This document shows, piece by piece, positions 26,777 through 34,405 of a stretch of 64,000 bases of DNA. The translations under genes and the position numbers were made by a program. Origin of the DNA: Lentimonas sp. CC4 (lineage in GTDB: Bacteria; Verrucomicrobiota; Verrucomicrobiia; Opitutales; Coraliomargaritaceae). The DNA lies in the NCBI RefSeq assembly GCF_902728235.1, contig NZ_CACVBO010000001.1, positions 310,001-374,000 of the forward strand. Direction: 5' to 3'. Below the pieces are notes generated by a model. That model did no database searches. It saw only the letters and a list, made by a program, of their open reading frames with translations, and had not been told where the DNA came from. The first letter of the stretch is position 1; each line of letters starts with the position of its first letter.

Positions 26777-27274
26777 TCAAACATTGGCATGACGCCGGCG
26801 TCGACTCATAACTAACATCAAAGTGCTGCCTCCGATAAGCAGCGCATAGCTGGTTGGTTCAGGAACCGCGGTAAAAACAAAGTCACCTACGATCGTCGAA
26901 GAATCCGTGTAGACATTCGTAAAAGAGTAATTAATGGCACGACCACCGGTTAGAGCTGCAGTGATAGTGCCGACTTCATTACCATCAAATACGGTGGGGG
27001 GGTCTTGGTTCGCCTGTTGAACATATTCAACGAGTGTCGAACTGACCGACGGACTAAACTCCACAAATAGATCCATGAATGCTGAACTGCTGCCGTCCAA
27101 GCCAAAAGAATTAAGCTCTGCCATGGCAATACCGAGCTGACTCTCCCCACTACCCAGGTCCACTTGAAAATCGCCAGACAATTGATCAGAATTGTTTATT
27201 GTCAGATTTATTGCAGCATTCGAAGTCGCAGTAGCAGCTCCTAAGAGCACCATCACCATAATTAAATTCTTCAT
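26777..27274 (-). CDS. PEP-CTERM sorting domain protein
   Basis: A 165-residue exported protein: signal peptide (IMVMVLLGAATATSNAA), a beta-rich middle and the C-terminal sorting tail AVPEPTSYALLIGG with a transmembrane stretch and RRRR. This tail is processed by an exosortase in bacteria that make extracellular polysaccharide. The middle (LTINNSDQLSGDFQVDLGSG) has no recognised family. Single gene, inside the accessory island. Confidence 0.9.
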   Translation of the reverse strand: MKNLIMVMVLLGAATATSNAAINLTINNSDQLSGDFQVDLGSGESQLGIAMAELNSFGLDGSSSAFMDLFVEFSPSVSSTLVEYVQQANQDPPTVFDGNEVGTITAALTGGRAINYSFTNVYTDSSTIVGDFVFTAVPEPTSYALLIGGSTLMLVMSRRRRHANV

Positions 27275-27334
27275 AACAACATAGACAGCTTCAAATCAGA
27301 CAAAGTCAAATAAGTGCGGCACAATTATTTTCAT

Positions 27335-27662
27335 TAGCTGGTCGTTGATAGTAACAACGACACTATAGCCACGAACGATCACCCGCATCGTATTCCATGC
27401 ACCAATAGGTTTCTCAGCGTCTAAAAATGTGACGCGCAATAAATAGCTTCTCTGTCGTTCGTTCTGGATCCACTTCAATCCTCTCCCCATTCTTTCGGAA
27501 GTTCCCTGCTTTGCCGTGCATCAGCTGCACCTCCAAACATTGGGGCCATGCCGCGCGAGTAATTTCAGGATCACAGTGCAGCAAAAGGCCACCATTCCCA
27601 GGCTCACTCGGCCAGCGCCACTGCAGGCTCAATTCATAATTCGAATAAGTAGATTGGGTGCG
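27335..27662 (-). pseudogene. Broken partial copy of the DUF1080 gene
   Basis: This stretch matches the middle of the intact DUF1080 gene (28866-29507). It encodes SLQWRWPSEPGNGGLLLHCD and NFRKNGERIEVDPERTTEK, then shifts frame before DAEKPIGAWNTMRVIVRGYS. It lacks both ends. Homology stops at the gattgggtgcg boundary at 27662, where a family D repeat (ggactgaaacaggggtcg) takes over. A recent decay product. Confidence 0.85.
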
Positions 27663-28070
27663 AAGGACTGAAACAGGGGTCGTTCCGTAGGTTTTAAGGT
27701 ATTTCTTTTAGCCGCCTCTCGTATCCGCTGATCAACTGCGCAACCCCGGCTTCGCAGGGCATGGCAGGCACCCCGCAAGTCGTGGTTCCAATCGACCGCC
27801 CCGCCCGAAGCACTGCGCCGAGGAAGCCCCCCTGGCTATAGACGTCTCGCCGTCCTCCTCGCCCAGCAAGTCAGCAGGGGCACGATCATTCTACGCCGTC
27901 GCCTCTATCGACTGGCCGATCACGCCACACGGACCAGCGACTGGTCTGTGTGATAAAGCGGCAGGAGTGCCGCTTCTACGTCAACGCCGTTCTACTTGAT
28001 TTGCACTCCCCCTCGCCTGTTGAGTTCCACTCACGGAGGAAATAGCCTGAGACTAGATATTGCCCGACGA
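27663..28070. repeat. Repeat family D block, copy 1
   Basis: Begins ggactgaaacaggggtcg, continues with tttcttttagccgcc, gatcaactgcgcaac, ccaatcgaccgccccgccc, gctatagacgtctcgccgtc and cagcaagtcagcaggggc. It ends with a hairpin (aaagcggca / tgccgctt near 27956) and cacgccccctcgcctgttga-like sequence. The same order occurs at 31092-31565. It may be a decayed gene, read on either strand, but I cannot name one. Confidence 0.6.
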
Positions 28071-28193
28071 CGACGACGACGAGTATTAAGAAAGTGAAAT
28101 AGGCATTTGCTGCGCCATCTTCGGCAGACCTACGTCTGCCTGTCTCCGCAGAAGCTCCGTCCTGCCTGATCAAAAAGGCAGCGAAACAATAAA
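28071..28193. repeat. Direct repeat, copy 2 (methyltransferase gene end plus family C)
   Basis: Matches 24331-24453 from the gagtattaag codons onward, including the family C hairpin. Before the homology is an extended cgacgacgac tract. The segment between the two copies (3.6 kb) holds the ATPase element, UPF0158, PEP-CTERM and DUF1080 pseudogene. Confidence 0.85.
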
Positions 28194-28197
28194 ACCC

Positions 28198-28290
28198 AGA
28201 GGCCAGCAAAGCTGGATCCGCTTAACTTCGCTTAATTTTCGCTTAAAATCAGATCTCTGACTTCGTGCTGGTTAAGCGGGAATCATGACC
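28198..28290. repeat. cgctta-rich dispersed repeat, copy 2
   Basis: Starts aggccagcaaagctggatcc, then three CGCTTA copies, then tgacttcgtgctggttaagc. A diverged partner of 1858-2070. The function is not apparent. Confidence 0.5.
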
Positions 28291-28345
28291 ATCTGTTGAT
28301 CCAGACTCCTGATGCGAATCTTGTGGATGCGATGGCTACAAAGCA

Positions 28346-28380
28346 CACTCCCGAAATCGTTTCAATCGATTTCGGGAGTG
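28346..28380. repeat. Perfect 14-bp inverted repeat
   Basis: cactcccgaaatcg (28346-28359) and cgatttcgggagtg (28367-28380) flank tttcaat. A stable hairpin, without a T-run. It lies in a stretch whose plus-strand frame reads almost like protein (TKHTPEIVSIDFGSVHSH) but has no recognisable gene around it. Confidence 0.8.
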
Positions 28381-28659
28381 TTCATAGTCATGTGCTTCAA
28401 GGGCGTTACAAGGCGATAGTATTAGACGACGATGCCATTGACCCTGTGGCCCCCTCCCACGCAGGTTTACACCGAAGTGAGCATTAAGCAGCTCAGGAAG
28501 TCCACGCGCGGACACATCCGGTGGTGCCGAAAGGTGCTTGATGTAACTACAAATGATCGTATCTCACAGATGAAATCCGCATTAAAGCAGTCGCGGATCT
28601 TCGCCGTAAGCCTTACTTCTGCTTCGCTCGCTGAGTTTGCTGTTTTCCTTTCTTTAGCT

Positions 28660-28860
28660 GCCTTGCGTGTCTATCGACTGACCGATCTAGCCACGTAAAT
28701 CGGACACTGATCCATGCAGTAAAGCGGCAGGAGTGCCGCTTCTACGTGAACGCCGTTTTGCTTTTTTTTTGCACGCCCCCTCGCCTGTTGAGTTCAACTC
28801 TCGGAGGAGTCCTACTGATAGCCTGACACTAGATGTTGTCCTGACACTAGATGTTGTCCC
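28660..28860. repeat. Repeat family D, 3' half, copy 2
   Basis: Shares tctatcgactgaccgatcta, the hairpin (aaagcggca / tgccgctt near 28723), aacgccgttttgc and ccccctcgcctgttgagtt with the copies at 27900-28040 and 31490-31590. A small 19-bp duplication (cctgacactagatgttgtc twice) sits at its end. The stretch 28381-28660 has no gene I can support. Confidence 0.6.
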
Positions 28861-28865
28861 CTTCC

Positions 28866-29507
28866 TCAATCAGACAAAGGCTTCAACGTAAGCCCTCGAA
28901 ACTGGATATCGGCTAACTCGAGCTGCAGAGCAATAAACCCACTGCTGGCACTGGCATGGTCTCCCTGATTCACCAATTGGTCGTTGAGATAAACAACGAC
29001 ACTATCGCCACGAACGATCACCCGCATCGTATTCCATGCACCAGCTGGTTTTTCAGCATCTAAAATGAGGCGCTCAATAAATGGCTTCGTCGTCGTTCTA
29101 TCAGGCTCCACTTCGATCGTTTCACCATTCTTTCGAAAGTTCCCGGCTCTGCCGTGCTTCAGTTGCACCTCTAGGCATTTAGGCCAAGCAGCTCTAGTAA
29201 CCGCAGGGTCACAGTGTAGCATGACCCCACCATTCCCAGGCTCATTCGGCCAGCGCCACTGCAGACTCAATTCATAATTCGAATAAGCAGATTGGGTGCG
29301 GTAAATGCCCTTTGGATGGGCATTCCCATACAGACTCAGGACCCCATCCTCAAATCTCACAAGCTGATCGGCCGGAACGCTATCGTCAGCCATAACAAGC
29401 GCCCAATCACTCGAGTTAAAGCCCTCTAGCGCCGCGCCGACTTCAGGCTCTGCCCGAATCGAGTGAAGGAGGCTAAAAACCAAAAATAGAGGTAGAAAAC
29501 GAATCAT
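28866..29507 (-). CDS. Exported DUF1080 (3-keto-disaccharide hydrolase-like) protein
   Basis: A 213-residue secreted protein: signal peptide (FLPLFLVFSLLHSIRA) and one DUF1080 concanavalin-like domain (YSNYELSLQWRWPNEPGNGG, AGAWNTMRVIVRGDSVVVYL, SSGFIALQLELADIQFRGL). DUF1080 proteins bind or cleave sugars; some are 3-keto-disaccharide hydrolases. The ATG at 29507 puts the signal peptide first; an earlier ATG at 29567 adds 20 residues. A truncated copy lies 1.2 kb away. Confidence 0.88.
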   Translation of the reverse strand: MIRFLPLFLVFSLLHSIRAEPEVGAALEGFNSSDWALVMADDSVPADQLVRFEDGVLSLYGNAHPKGIYRTQSAYSNYELSLQWRWPNEPGNGGVMLHCDPAVTRAAWPKCLEVQLKHGRAGNFRKNGETIEVEPDRTTTKPFIERLILDAEKPAGAWNTMRVIVRGDSVVVYLNDQLVNQGDHASASSGFIALQLELADIQFRGLTLKPLSD

Positions 29508-29622
29508 ACGAGAGACTACGGAGCACTCTACCTGCGCTTGCAATAGGTATTTAACATGCCGCAGCATTCTCTAAATTGTATGCTTGTTCCAACACACGTT
29601 ATTCATAGGGTAATCAGACACT

Positions 29623-30663
29623 ATGGGATATCACATACAGGCTCAACCTTTCGGAAAAAAAGCCCCAACGACTTATGCCTACGACGCCCCTCAAATCGTA
29701 GACATAGATCGACGAATACGGGCAAAAAACCAACCAACATCAACCTACGACACCCCCAGCATCGTAGACACAAACCACCTCCCGACCACAGTAAAAACGG
29801 GAGCTCCAGCGCAACAACAGAATCCAACCTCCATCCGCTCCCAGCACTACGACAGCAACAGCAAACAATCCCCCGCATACGTATACGGCCCGTTCGGTGA
29901 ACTCATCAGAGCGACTGACAGTAAGAAGGACGACTTTAACTTCAGGTTCTCTACGAAATACGAAGACGCTGAAACGGGGCTGCTATATTACGGCTTTAGA
30001 TATTATGATCCAGTAACGGGCAGGTGGCCATCAAGAGATCCCATTCAGGAGTTTGGAGGATACAATATATACGGGATGGTTGGCAATAATCATCTATGCC
30101 ATACGGATTATCTCGGACAAGGCCCTTGGGAGTCATTCGCTCAAGGAGTTGTGCAGGCAGCAGTTGCAGTCGGAACTGCCGTAGCAGTCTCTGCAGCAGT
30201 TGTAGCACTTGTTGGCACTGCCCCAATAACCGTGACTGGACTAGTTGCTATAGGTGTTGTAGCTGGAGTGACAGGCATGATACAAGGCGCTCAGACTGAT
30301 AGTGTTGTAGATGCACTGGGACATGGTGTTACTAATGGGCTGATCCAGGGGACCGTTGGTGGTGCTGGGGCAGCGTTTTCAGCAGCAAAAGTTACAGTCA
30401 ACTCAACAGTGAGTGTTACGCGACTCGCTACTGCAAACGGAGTGGTTAACGTTACAGCGGCTAACATTTCTGTTGCAATGAGTGATTCAAGAGATCGGCC
30501 GGGCGTATATGTATTCGCGTCAGTGACTGCACTTGCTTTTAGTTCGGTTTCGTTCTGGGGAGGCGACTCCATAAATAGTGTCGCCCATGTTATGCTAAAT
30601 TTGGATGCGGAAATAATTGTTACCGCAGGGTGCGTAGGTGGGGATGAGTGGCGCAATGAATGA
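29623..30663 (+). CDS. Orphan Rhs-core protein with C-terminal toxin-like tip
   Basis: A 346-residue fragment of the RHS family. The hyperconserved core motif is at about residues 80-165 (YGPFGELIRATDSKKDDFNF, RFSTKYEDAETGLLYYGFRY, YDPVTGRWPSRDPIQEFGG, YNIYGMVGNN). After it comes a unique C-terminal region of about 180 residues with glycine/alanine/valine-rich hydrophobic stretches (VGTAVAVSAAVVALVGTAPI, GLVAIGVVAGVTGMIQGAQ), which suggests a membrane-inserting toxin. The N-terminal thousand residues of a full Rhs are missing, and a TAA lies 12 bases before the ATG. It overlaps the next gene by ATGA. It could be an orphan tip used by recombination, or a decayed remnant. Confidence 0.78.
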   Translation: MGYHIQAQPFGKKAPTTYAYDAPQIVDIDRRIRAKNQPTSTYDTPSIVDTNHLPTTVKTGAPAQQQNPTSIRSQHYDSNSKQSPAYVYGPFGELIRATDSKKDDFNFRFSTKYEDAETGLLYYGFRYYDPVTGRWPSRDPIQEFGGYNIYGMVGNNHLCHTDYLGQGPWESFAQGVVQAAVAVGTAVAVSAAVVALVGTAPITVTGLVAIGVVAGVTGMIQGAQTDSVVDALGHGVTNGLIQGTVGGAGAAFSAAKVTVNSTVSVTRLATANGVVNVTAANISVAMSDSRDRPGVYVFASVTALAFSSVSFWGGDSINSVAHVMLNLDAEIIVTAGCVGGDEWRNE

Positions 30664-31091
30664 TGACTAAACTTACTCCCGATTTCAAAAGTCTGTGGCA
30701 GTGTTATGTATTATTGAATGCCATCTTTATACCTATTTTAGGGGGCTTACTTTATATACTCGGCAGATTGGAGTATGAGGCATTTACATTCATACAAACA
30801 TACGTTTTGTTTAATATTCCACTGTTTGCTTTACTTTTTATTGGGGCTACGCAGCGTTTGTATCGATTTGATGGATACATTGTTTATAGCGTCCTAGGTG
30901 CAAGGAATAAAATAAAGGATGAAGAATTGAAGTCTGTTGCGTTGAGAAGTTATCGAGGGCTCTATAGTTGGGTTGAGCTAGAATATATTACTCGGAATAA
31001 GTGTATTGGCAGTATTCAGCTCATATTTTTTGGGAGGAGTTCTAGTTATAATTTTTTGAAAGATATTAAGAAGGCCCGGATTCAACTTTGA
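30660..31091 (+). CDS. Membrane protein, probable immunity partner of the Rhs tip
   Basis: A 143-residue protein with two transmembrane helices at about residues 15-35 and 41-63 (IFIPILGGLLYILG, TYVLFNIPLFALLFIG), then a soluble, basic C-terminal half. It overlaps the Rhs gene stop (ATGA), the usual tight coupling of toxin and immunity gene. It has low GC, unlike the core genes. A membrane-located immunity protein would fit a tip with hydrophobic segments. No family is recognised; the assignment rests on position and topology. Confidence 0.7.
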   Translation: MMTKLTPDFKSLWQCYVLLNAIFIPILGGLLYILGRLEYEAFTFIQTYVLFNIPLFALLFIGATQRLYRFDGYIVYSVLGARNKIKDEELKSVALRSYRGLYSWVELEYITRNKCIGSIQLIFFGRSSSYNFLKDIKKARIQL

Positions 31092-31565
31092 AGGGACTGA
31101 AACAGGTCGGAGTGAAAAAGGGGACATTCCGTTATTGTTATAATCGCTAATTTACCATCGTTTGTTGTTCTTCCTTTTTAGCCGCTTCTCCGATCAACTC
31201 GACAACATGGCAACGGGCAATCCGCCAGTCCAACTTCCAATCGACCGCCCCGCCCGAATCGCTCCACCGAGGAAGCCCCCTAGCTATAGACGTCTCGCCG
31301 TTCTCCTCGCCCAACTGACGTTATGTCCAATTGCTGCGCCATCTCCGGCAGACCTACGTCCTGCTTCACGGTCGACTCGTTCGCACACTCACTCAAACAC
31401 TCTCCCTACAGGAACTGGACATAACGTCCTGTTGGGCGATCGTCCAGCAAGTCAGCAGGGGGCACGATCATTCTACGCCGAAATTCGGCTCTATCGACTG
31501 GCCGATCTAGCCACGTAGATCGGTCACTGATCCATGCAGCAAAGCGGCAGGAGTGCCGCTTTGCT
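31092..31565. repeat. Repeat family D block, copy 3
   Basis: Same series of pieces as 27663-28070 (gggactgaaacagg, gatcaactcgacaac, ccaatcgaccgccccgccc, tctatcgactggccgatcta, and a hairpin near 31544-31565), with an insertion around 31310-31430 that contains family C (cgccatctccggcagacc). Within it ccgatcta and tagatcgg form a perfect 8-bp dyad. Confidence 0.65.
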
Positions 31566-31630
31566 GCTAACGCCGTTTTTCCTTACGTGGCTTTTTGCTG
31601 TATTTCTCGCCCTTTGAGCTTAGTTCGCGG
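31566..31630 (-). pseudogene. Relic of the 3' end of rsgA
   Basis: These 65 bases match the last 65 bases of rsgA (33093-33157) at 58 positions. Read on the minus strand they encode RELSSKGEKYSKKPRKEKRR and a TAG, like the real gene end except for one Asn-to-Ser change. Six of the seven differences are silent. So the copy once belonged to a functional rsgA under selection. It lies next to family D and 150 bases before the second ATPase gene. Confidence 0.85.
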
Positions 31631-31684
31631 CTCAAAGAGCCTCCTTCAACCTAAATAAATGAGTTGAACCACGAATGGACACGA

Positions 31685-31716
31685 CGGAGGTCTGCCGGAG
31701 ACCTACGTCGTGGTTT
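31685..31716. repeat. Family C dyad
   Basis: cacgacgg, aggtct, gccgg, agacct, acgtcgtg form a long imperfect palindrome. Same family as 16406-16447, 24361 and 36250. The surrounding gap (31631-31781) holds nothing else. Confidence 0.6.
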
Positions 31717-31781
31717 CTAAAACTGAACCAAAGCCTACTGCCGTATTTAGGTTCAATTGCAGGTGATATTTCAAGCGGCGG

Positions 31782-32915
31782 CTAGCAGAGGAAGTCCATG
31801 AAGTTTTTTGGGTGAACGAATTGGACGGGAGTTTCTGGATAGGCTTTTTTCCATGCACCAGGAGTGCGATGCTTCTTGTCCTGCCATTTACATTCGAAGG
31901 CTTCTAGGCTGCCGGCTGAGCCGACTTCGATGAGATCGATTTCTTGCTGATCGTAGGTGCGCCAAAAATAGTCCTGCGTGCCCGTATTTTGATAGGCATG
32001 GCGTCGCCGCCTCTCGTTAACGAAGAAATTCTCCCATAGTGCACCTCGATCAGATCGTTGCTCGATTGGCTGGAAATTGTTGATGACGGCATTTCGAATA
32101 CCATTGTCCACAAAGTAATAACGCATGGTCTTACTGACTTCTTTACGCAAATTCCTAGAAAACCCTCCGATACGAAAGAGCACAAAGCTCTTTTCTAGTA
32201 AGTCGAGGTAACGCTCGACCGTAGCTTTGTTGATCTGCAAAGAATTGGCGAGTTCGTTGAGCGATAGTTCGCTGCCCACTTGATGAGCCACGAGCGTGGT
32301 AAGGTCACGTAGCTTGCGTGCGTTACGGAGTTGCTCAAAGGCGAGGATGTCTTGAAACAGATAATCCTCGACCAGCTGACGCAGGTAAGATTGACGCTCG
32401 TTGGGCTGCCCGATTTGCAACACCTCGGGATAGCTTCCGTAAGTTAACAGATCGGGCAGGAGTCCCACTGGGGCTAAGGGATCTTTCCATGCTGCGATTT
32501 CAGCGACTGTAACCGGGTGTAGGTAATGGACGGAGCGACGCCCAGTGAGGGGCTGCCCGAGCATCTGGTCGAGGCGAAAAGCCGAAGATCCTGTAACGAT
32601 GACTTTTAATTTTGGGAAAAGATCGACGATCAGCTTAAGTGTAGCTCCTACGTTGGTCACTGATTGCGCTTCATCGAGAAAGAATCCGTCGCAACCATCG
32701 AGTAGCTGTCGCAGGCGAGAGACCGAGCGAGCCTCTAATAGTTCGGCCAAATCACGATCCTCTCCATGGCCTTTATACCATTTCTGTTCTAAGTGAGTGG
32801 ACAAGTAGTCATCGACCAGCCGAGTTTTACCTACGCGACGTGCCCCAAACAGCATCCAGACACGCCCTGGCTTGAGTGTCGTTTCGAGTGATTCGTTGAG
32901 GGATCTGGGAATCAT
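31782..32915 (-). CDS. AAA+ ATPase with DUF4143 (PD-(D/E)XK-like) C terminus
   Basis: A 377-residue ATPase. Walker A is GARRVGKT at residues 24-31, Walker B GCDGFFLDEAQSV near 72-84, and a sensor-like VIVTGSSAFRL follows. A winged-helix region (SLNELANSLQINKATVERYL) precedes the DUF4143 domain, whose nuclease-type acidic pattern is QQEIDLIEV and LEAFECKWQDK. Proteins of this class are widespread in bacteria but their role is not established. It is the second such ATPase in the island. The gene lies between rsgA and a relic of rsgA's 3' end. Confidence 0.85.
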   Translation of the reverse strand: MIPRSLNESLETTLKPGRVWMLFGARRVGKTRLVDDYLSTHLEQKWYKGHGEDRDLAELLEARSVSRLRQLLDGCDGFFLDEAQSVTNVGATLKLIVDLFPKLKVIVTGSSAFRLDQMLGQPLTGRRSVHYLHPVTVAEIAAWKDPLAPVGLLPDLLTYGSYPEVLQIGQPNERQSYLRQLVEDYLFQDILAFEQLRNARKLRDLTTLVAHQVGSELSLNELANSLQINKATVERYLDLLEKSFVLFRIGGFSRNLRKEVSKTMRYYFVDNGIRNAVINNFQPIEQRSDRGALWENFFVNERRRRHAYQNTGTQDYFWRTYDQQEIDLIEVGSAGSLEAFECKWQDKKHRTPGAWKKAYPETPVQFVHPKNFMDFLC

Positions 32916-32929
32916 GCCTCCAATTAAAT

Positions 32930-33005
32930 GTAAATTTGGACAGTTGTCTATCTGAATTAATGCAAATTCAGACAGTTAAACGGCTAAATTAATGTAAATA
33001 CAGGT
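32930..33005. promoter_or_regulatory. Repeated motifs upstream of the DUF4143 ATPase gene
   Basis: Two direct copies of a motif, taaatttggacagtt and caaattcagacagtt, and an 8-bp palindrome (tctgaatt, aatgca, aattcaga) lie within 80 bases of the start. aatgtaaat is also repeated. These look like operator sites for a regulator, possibly the ATPase itself. The promoter elements are not certain. Confidence 0.45.
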
Positions 33006-33093
33006 AGTCAATGGAAACGACGGAGGGATCACACCTAAACCTAAGCGAAGCTGCTATCCTCAAATCAAAACCTAGGTTAACCAACGACGACCG

Positions 33094-34191
33094 CTAACGT
33101 CGTTTTTCCTTACGTGGCTTCTTGCTATATTTCTCACCCTTTGAGTTGAGCTCGCGGCGGGTGCGGCGACTGATGGTGAGTTCGCGAGTCTTTTTACGCT
33201 GACTCAGTTTTTCCAATTCAAAGTCGAGCTTGAGGTAATTGATAAATCGCTCACGGCTCAGGATACCATCTTCGATCGCGGCGTGAATGGCACAGCCCTT
33301 ATCCGAGCGGTGCTTACAGTCGTGGAATTTACAATACTTGGCCACCTCATCGAAATCTCGGAAACTCTCCTTCAGCGTTTTCGCATCCGTCCACACTTGA
33401 ATTTCGCGAATGCCGGGGTTGTCGATTAACATTCCGCCTGCCTTGAGTGGCAACAACTCGCGCGCCGTCGTGGTATGCGTGCCCTTGCCGGTCACGCCGT
33501 TCACCTCGCCCGTCCAGAGCCAGTCTTGGCCAATCAGTTGATTAATCAGAGAGGACTTCCCCACTCCACTGGAGCCGATCAACGCGATCGTCACACCAGG
33601 CTCCAGGTAGCTCCGCACTGCGTCGACACCAGAACTCTCAATTGCGGAAGTCAGCACCACCTCCACGTCTGGGTTCAATTGCTCCAATGCCTCTTGAGCC
33701 ATCTCGTTGATCTCATCCGAATACAGGTCGCTCTTATTTAATAAGACGACAGGCCGCGCACCGCTACGTAGCATTACAGTGAAATAACGCTCCATGCGGC
33801 GCAGATTAAAATCCTGTCCGGCCTCGGTCACCACAAAGACCACGTCTACATTCGCAGCCATGACTTGCTCTTCGGTGCCTTTACCCGGCGCCTTACGAGA
33901 GAGGCAGGTCTGACGTTCTAAGCGCGCGCGAATTACGGCCTCATATTCATTGCCATCCGCGCCCATTTCCAACGCGACCCAATCACCGACTGCGGGCAAG
34001 TCCGCATCTGTTTGAGCCTCATGATAGACTGCACCACCGAGGGCGACTTCCATCTCTTCGCGATCTTCCAAGACTGCACCATAGGAGATTTTGTTATCGC
34101 GAATCAGGCGCGCGGGCACCCAGCCTTTTTCGCGGTATTCTGCAAATTCGGCCTCAAAGCGCTCGTTCCATCCTAAGTCGTTCAATGTCAT
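33094..34191 (-). CDS. rsgA: Ribosome small-subunit-dependent GTPase RsgA
   Basis: A 365-residue circularly permuted GTPase that helps mature the 30S subunit. An OB-fold N terminus is followed by the permuted G motifs: G4 LLNKSDLYS, G1 IGSSGVGKSSLINQL, G2 region GKGTHTTTA and G3 DNPGI. The C-terminal zinc domain has CKFHDCKHRSDKGC. A basic tail (RKKTRELTISRRTRREL then KKPRKEKRR) ends the protein. The tail sequence is also present as a relic at 31566-31630. Confidence 0.96.
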   Translation of the reverse strand: MTLNDLGWNERFEAEFAEYREKGWVPARLIRDNKISYGAVLEDREEMEVALGGAVYHEAQTDADLPAVGDWVALEMGADGNEYEAVIRARLERQTCLSRKAPGKGTEEQVMAANVDVVFVVTEAGQDFNLRRMERYFTVMLRSGARPVVLLNKSDLYSDEINEMAQEALEQLNPDVEVVLTSAIESSGVDAVRSYLEPGVTIALIGSSGVGKSSLINQLIGQDWLWTGEVNGVTGKGTHTTTARELLPLKAGGMLIDNPGIREIQVWTDAKTLKESFRDFDEVAKYCKFHDCKHRSDKGCAIHAAIEDGILSRERFINYLKLDFELEKLSQRKKTRELTISRRTRRELNSKGEKYSKKPRKEKRR

Positions 34192-34331
34192 GTGCGGAGC
34201 ATGCTAGTGCGTTCAGTCCATGGCACAAGCCTCTGCGCGAAAGAAAATGCACCCGGATGTAACAATTAGGAAAACACCACGACCCACACTTGATTCATTG
34301 CCAAGCTCAACTACAAGCAAGCCATCAAATC

Positions 34332-34364
34332 AGAAGTTAGAAGTTAGAAGTTAGAAGTTAGAAA
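34332..34364. repeat. Tandem agaagtt heptamers
   Basis: Four exact 7-base units (agaagtt) and part of a fifth in a row, in the gap between rsgA and the next gene. Single units appear again at 36136-36175. Nothing else is seen in the gap. Confidence 0.85.
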
Positions 34365-34405
34365 CAAAAGAACAGTAGCCAGTCACTGATACCAATACTT
34401 AAACC

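Noticed and set aside
28296-28487. Plus-strand frame of 63 codons around the palindrome
   Set aside because: Partly protein-like but it has no ribosome site, no recognised family and lies among decayed repeats. Kept as a palindrome only.
31162-31518. Plus-strand frame of 118 codons in the family D block
   Set aside because: The same DNA in other copies is broken in frame, and the peptide has low complexity with many prolines and arginines.
31566-33093. Prophage or integrase-type genomic island at rsgA
   Set aside because: No integrase, phage or tRNA gene is seen. The boundary relic is kept as a finding but the element type is not named.
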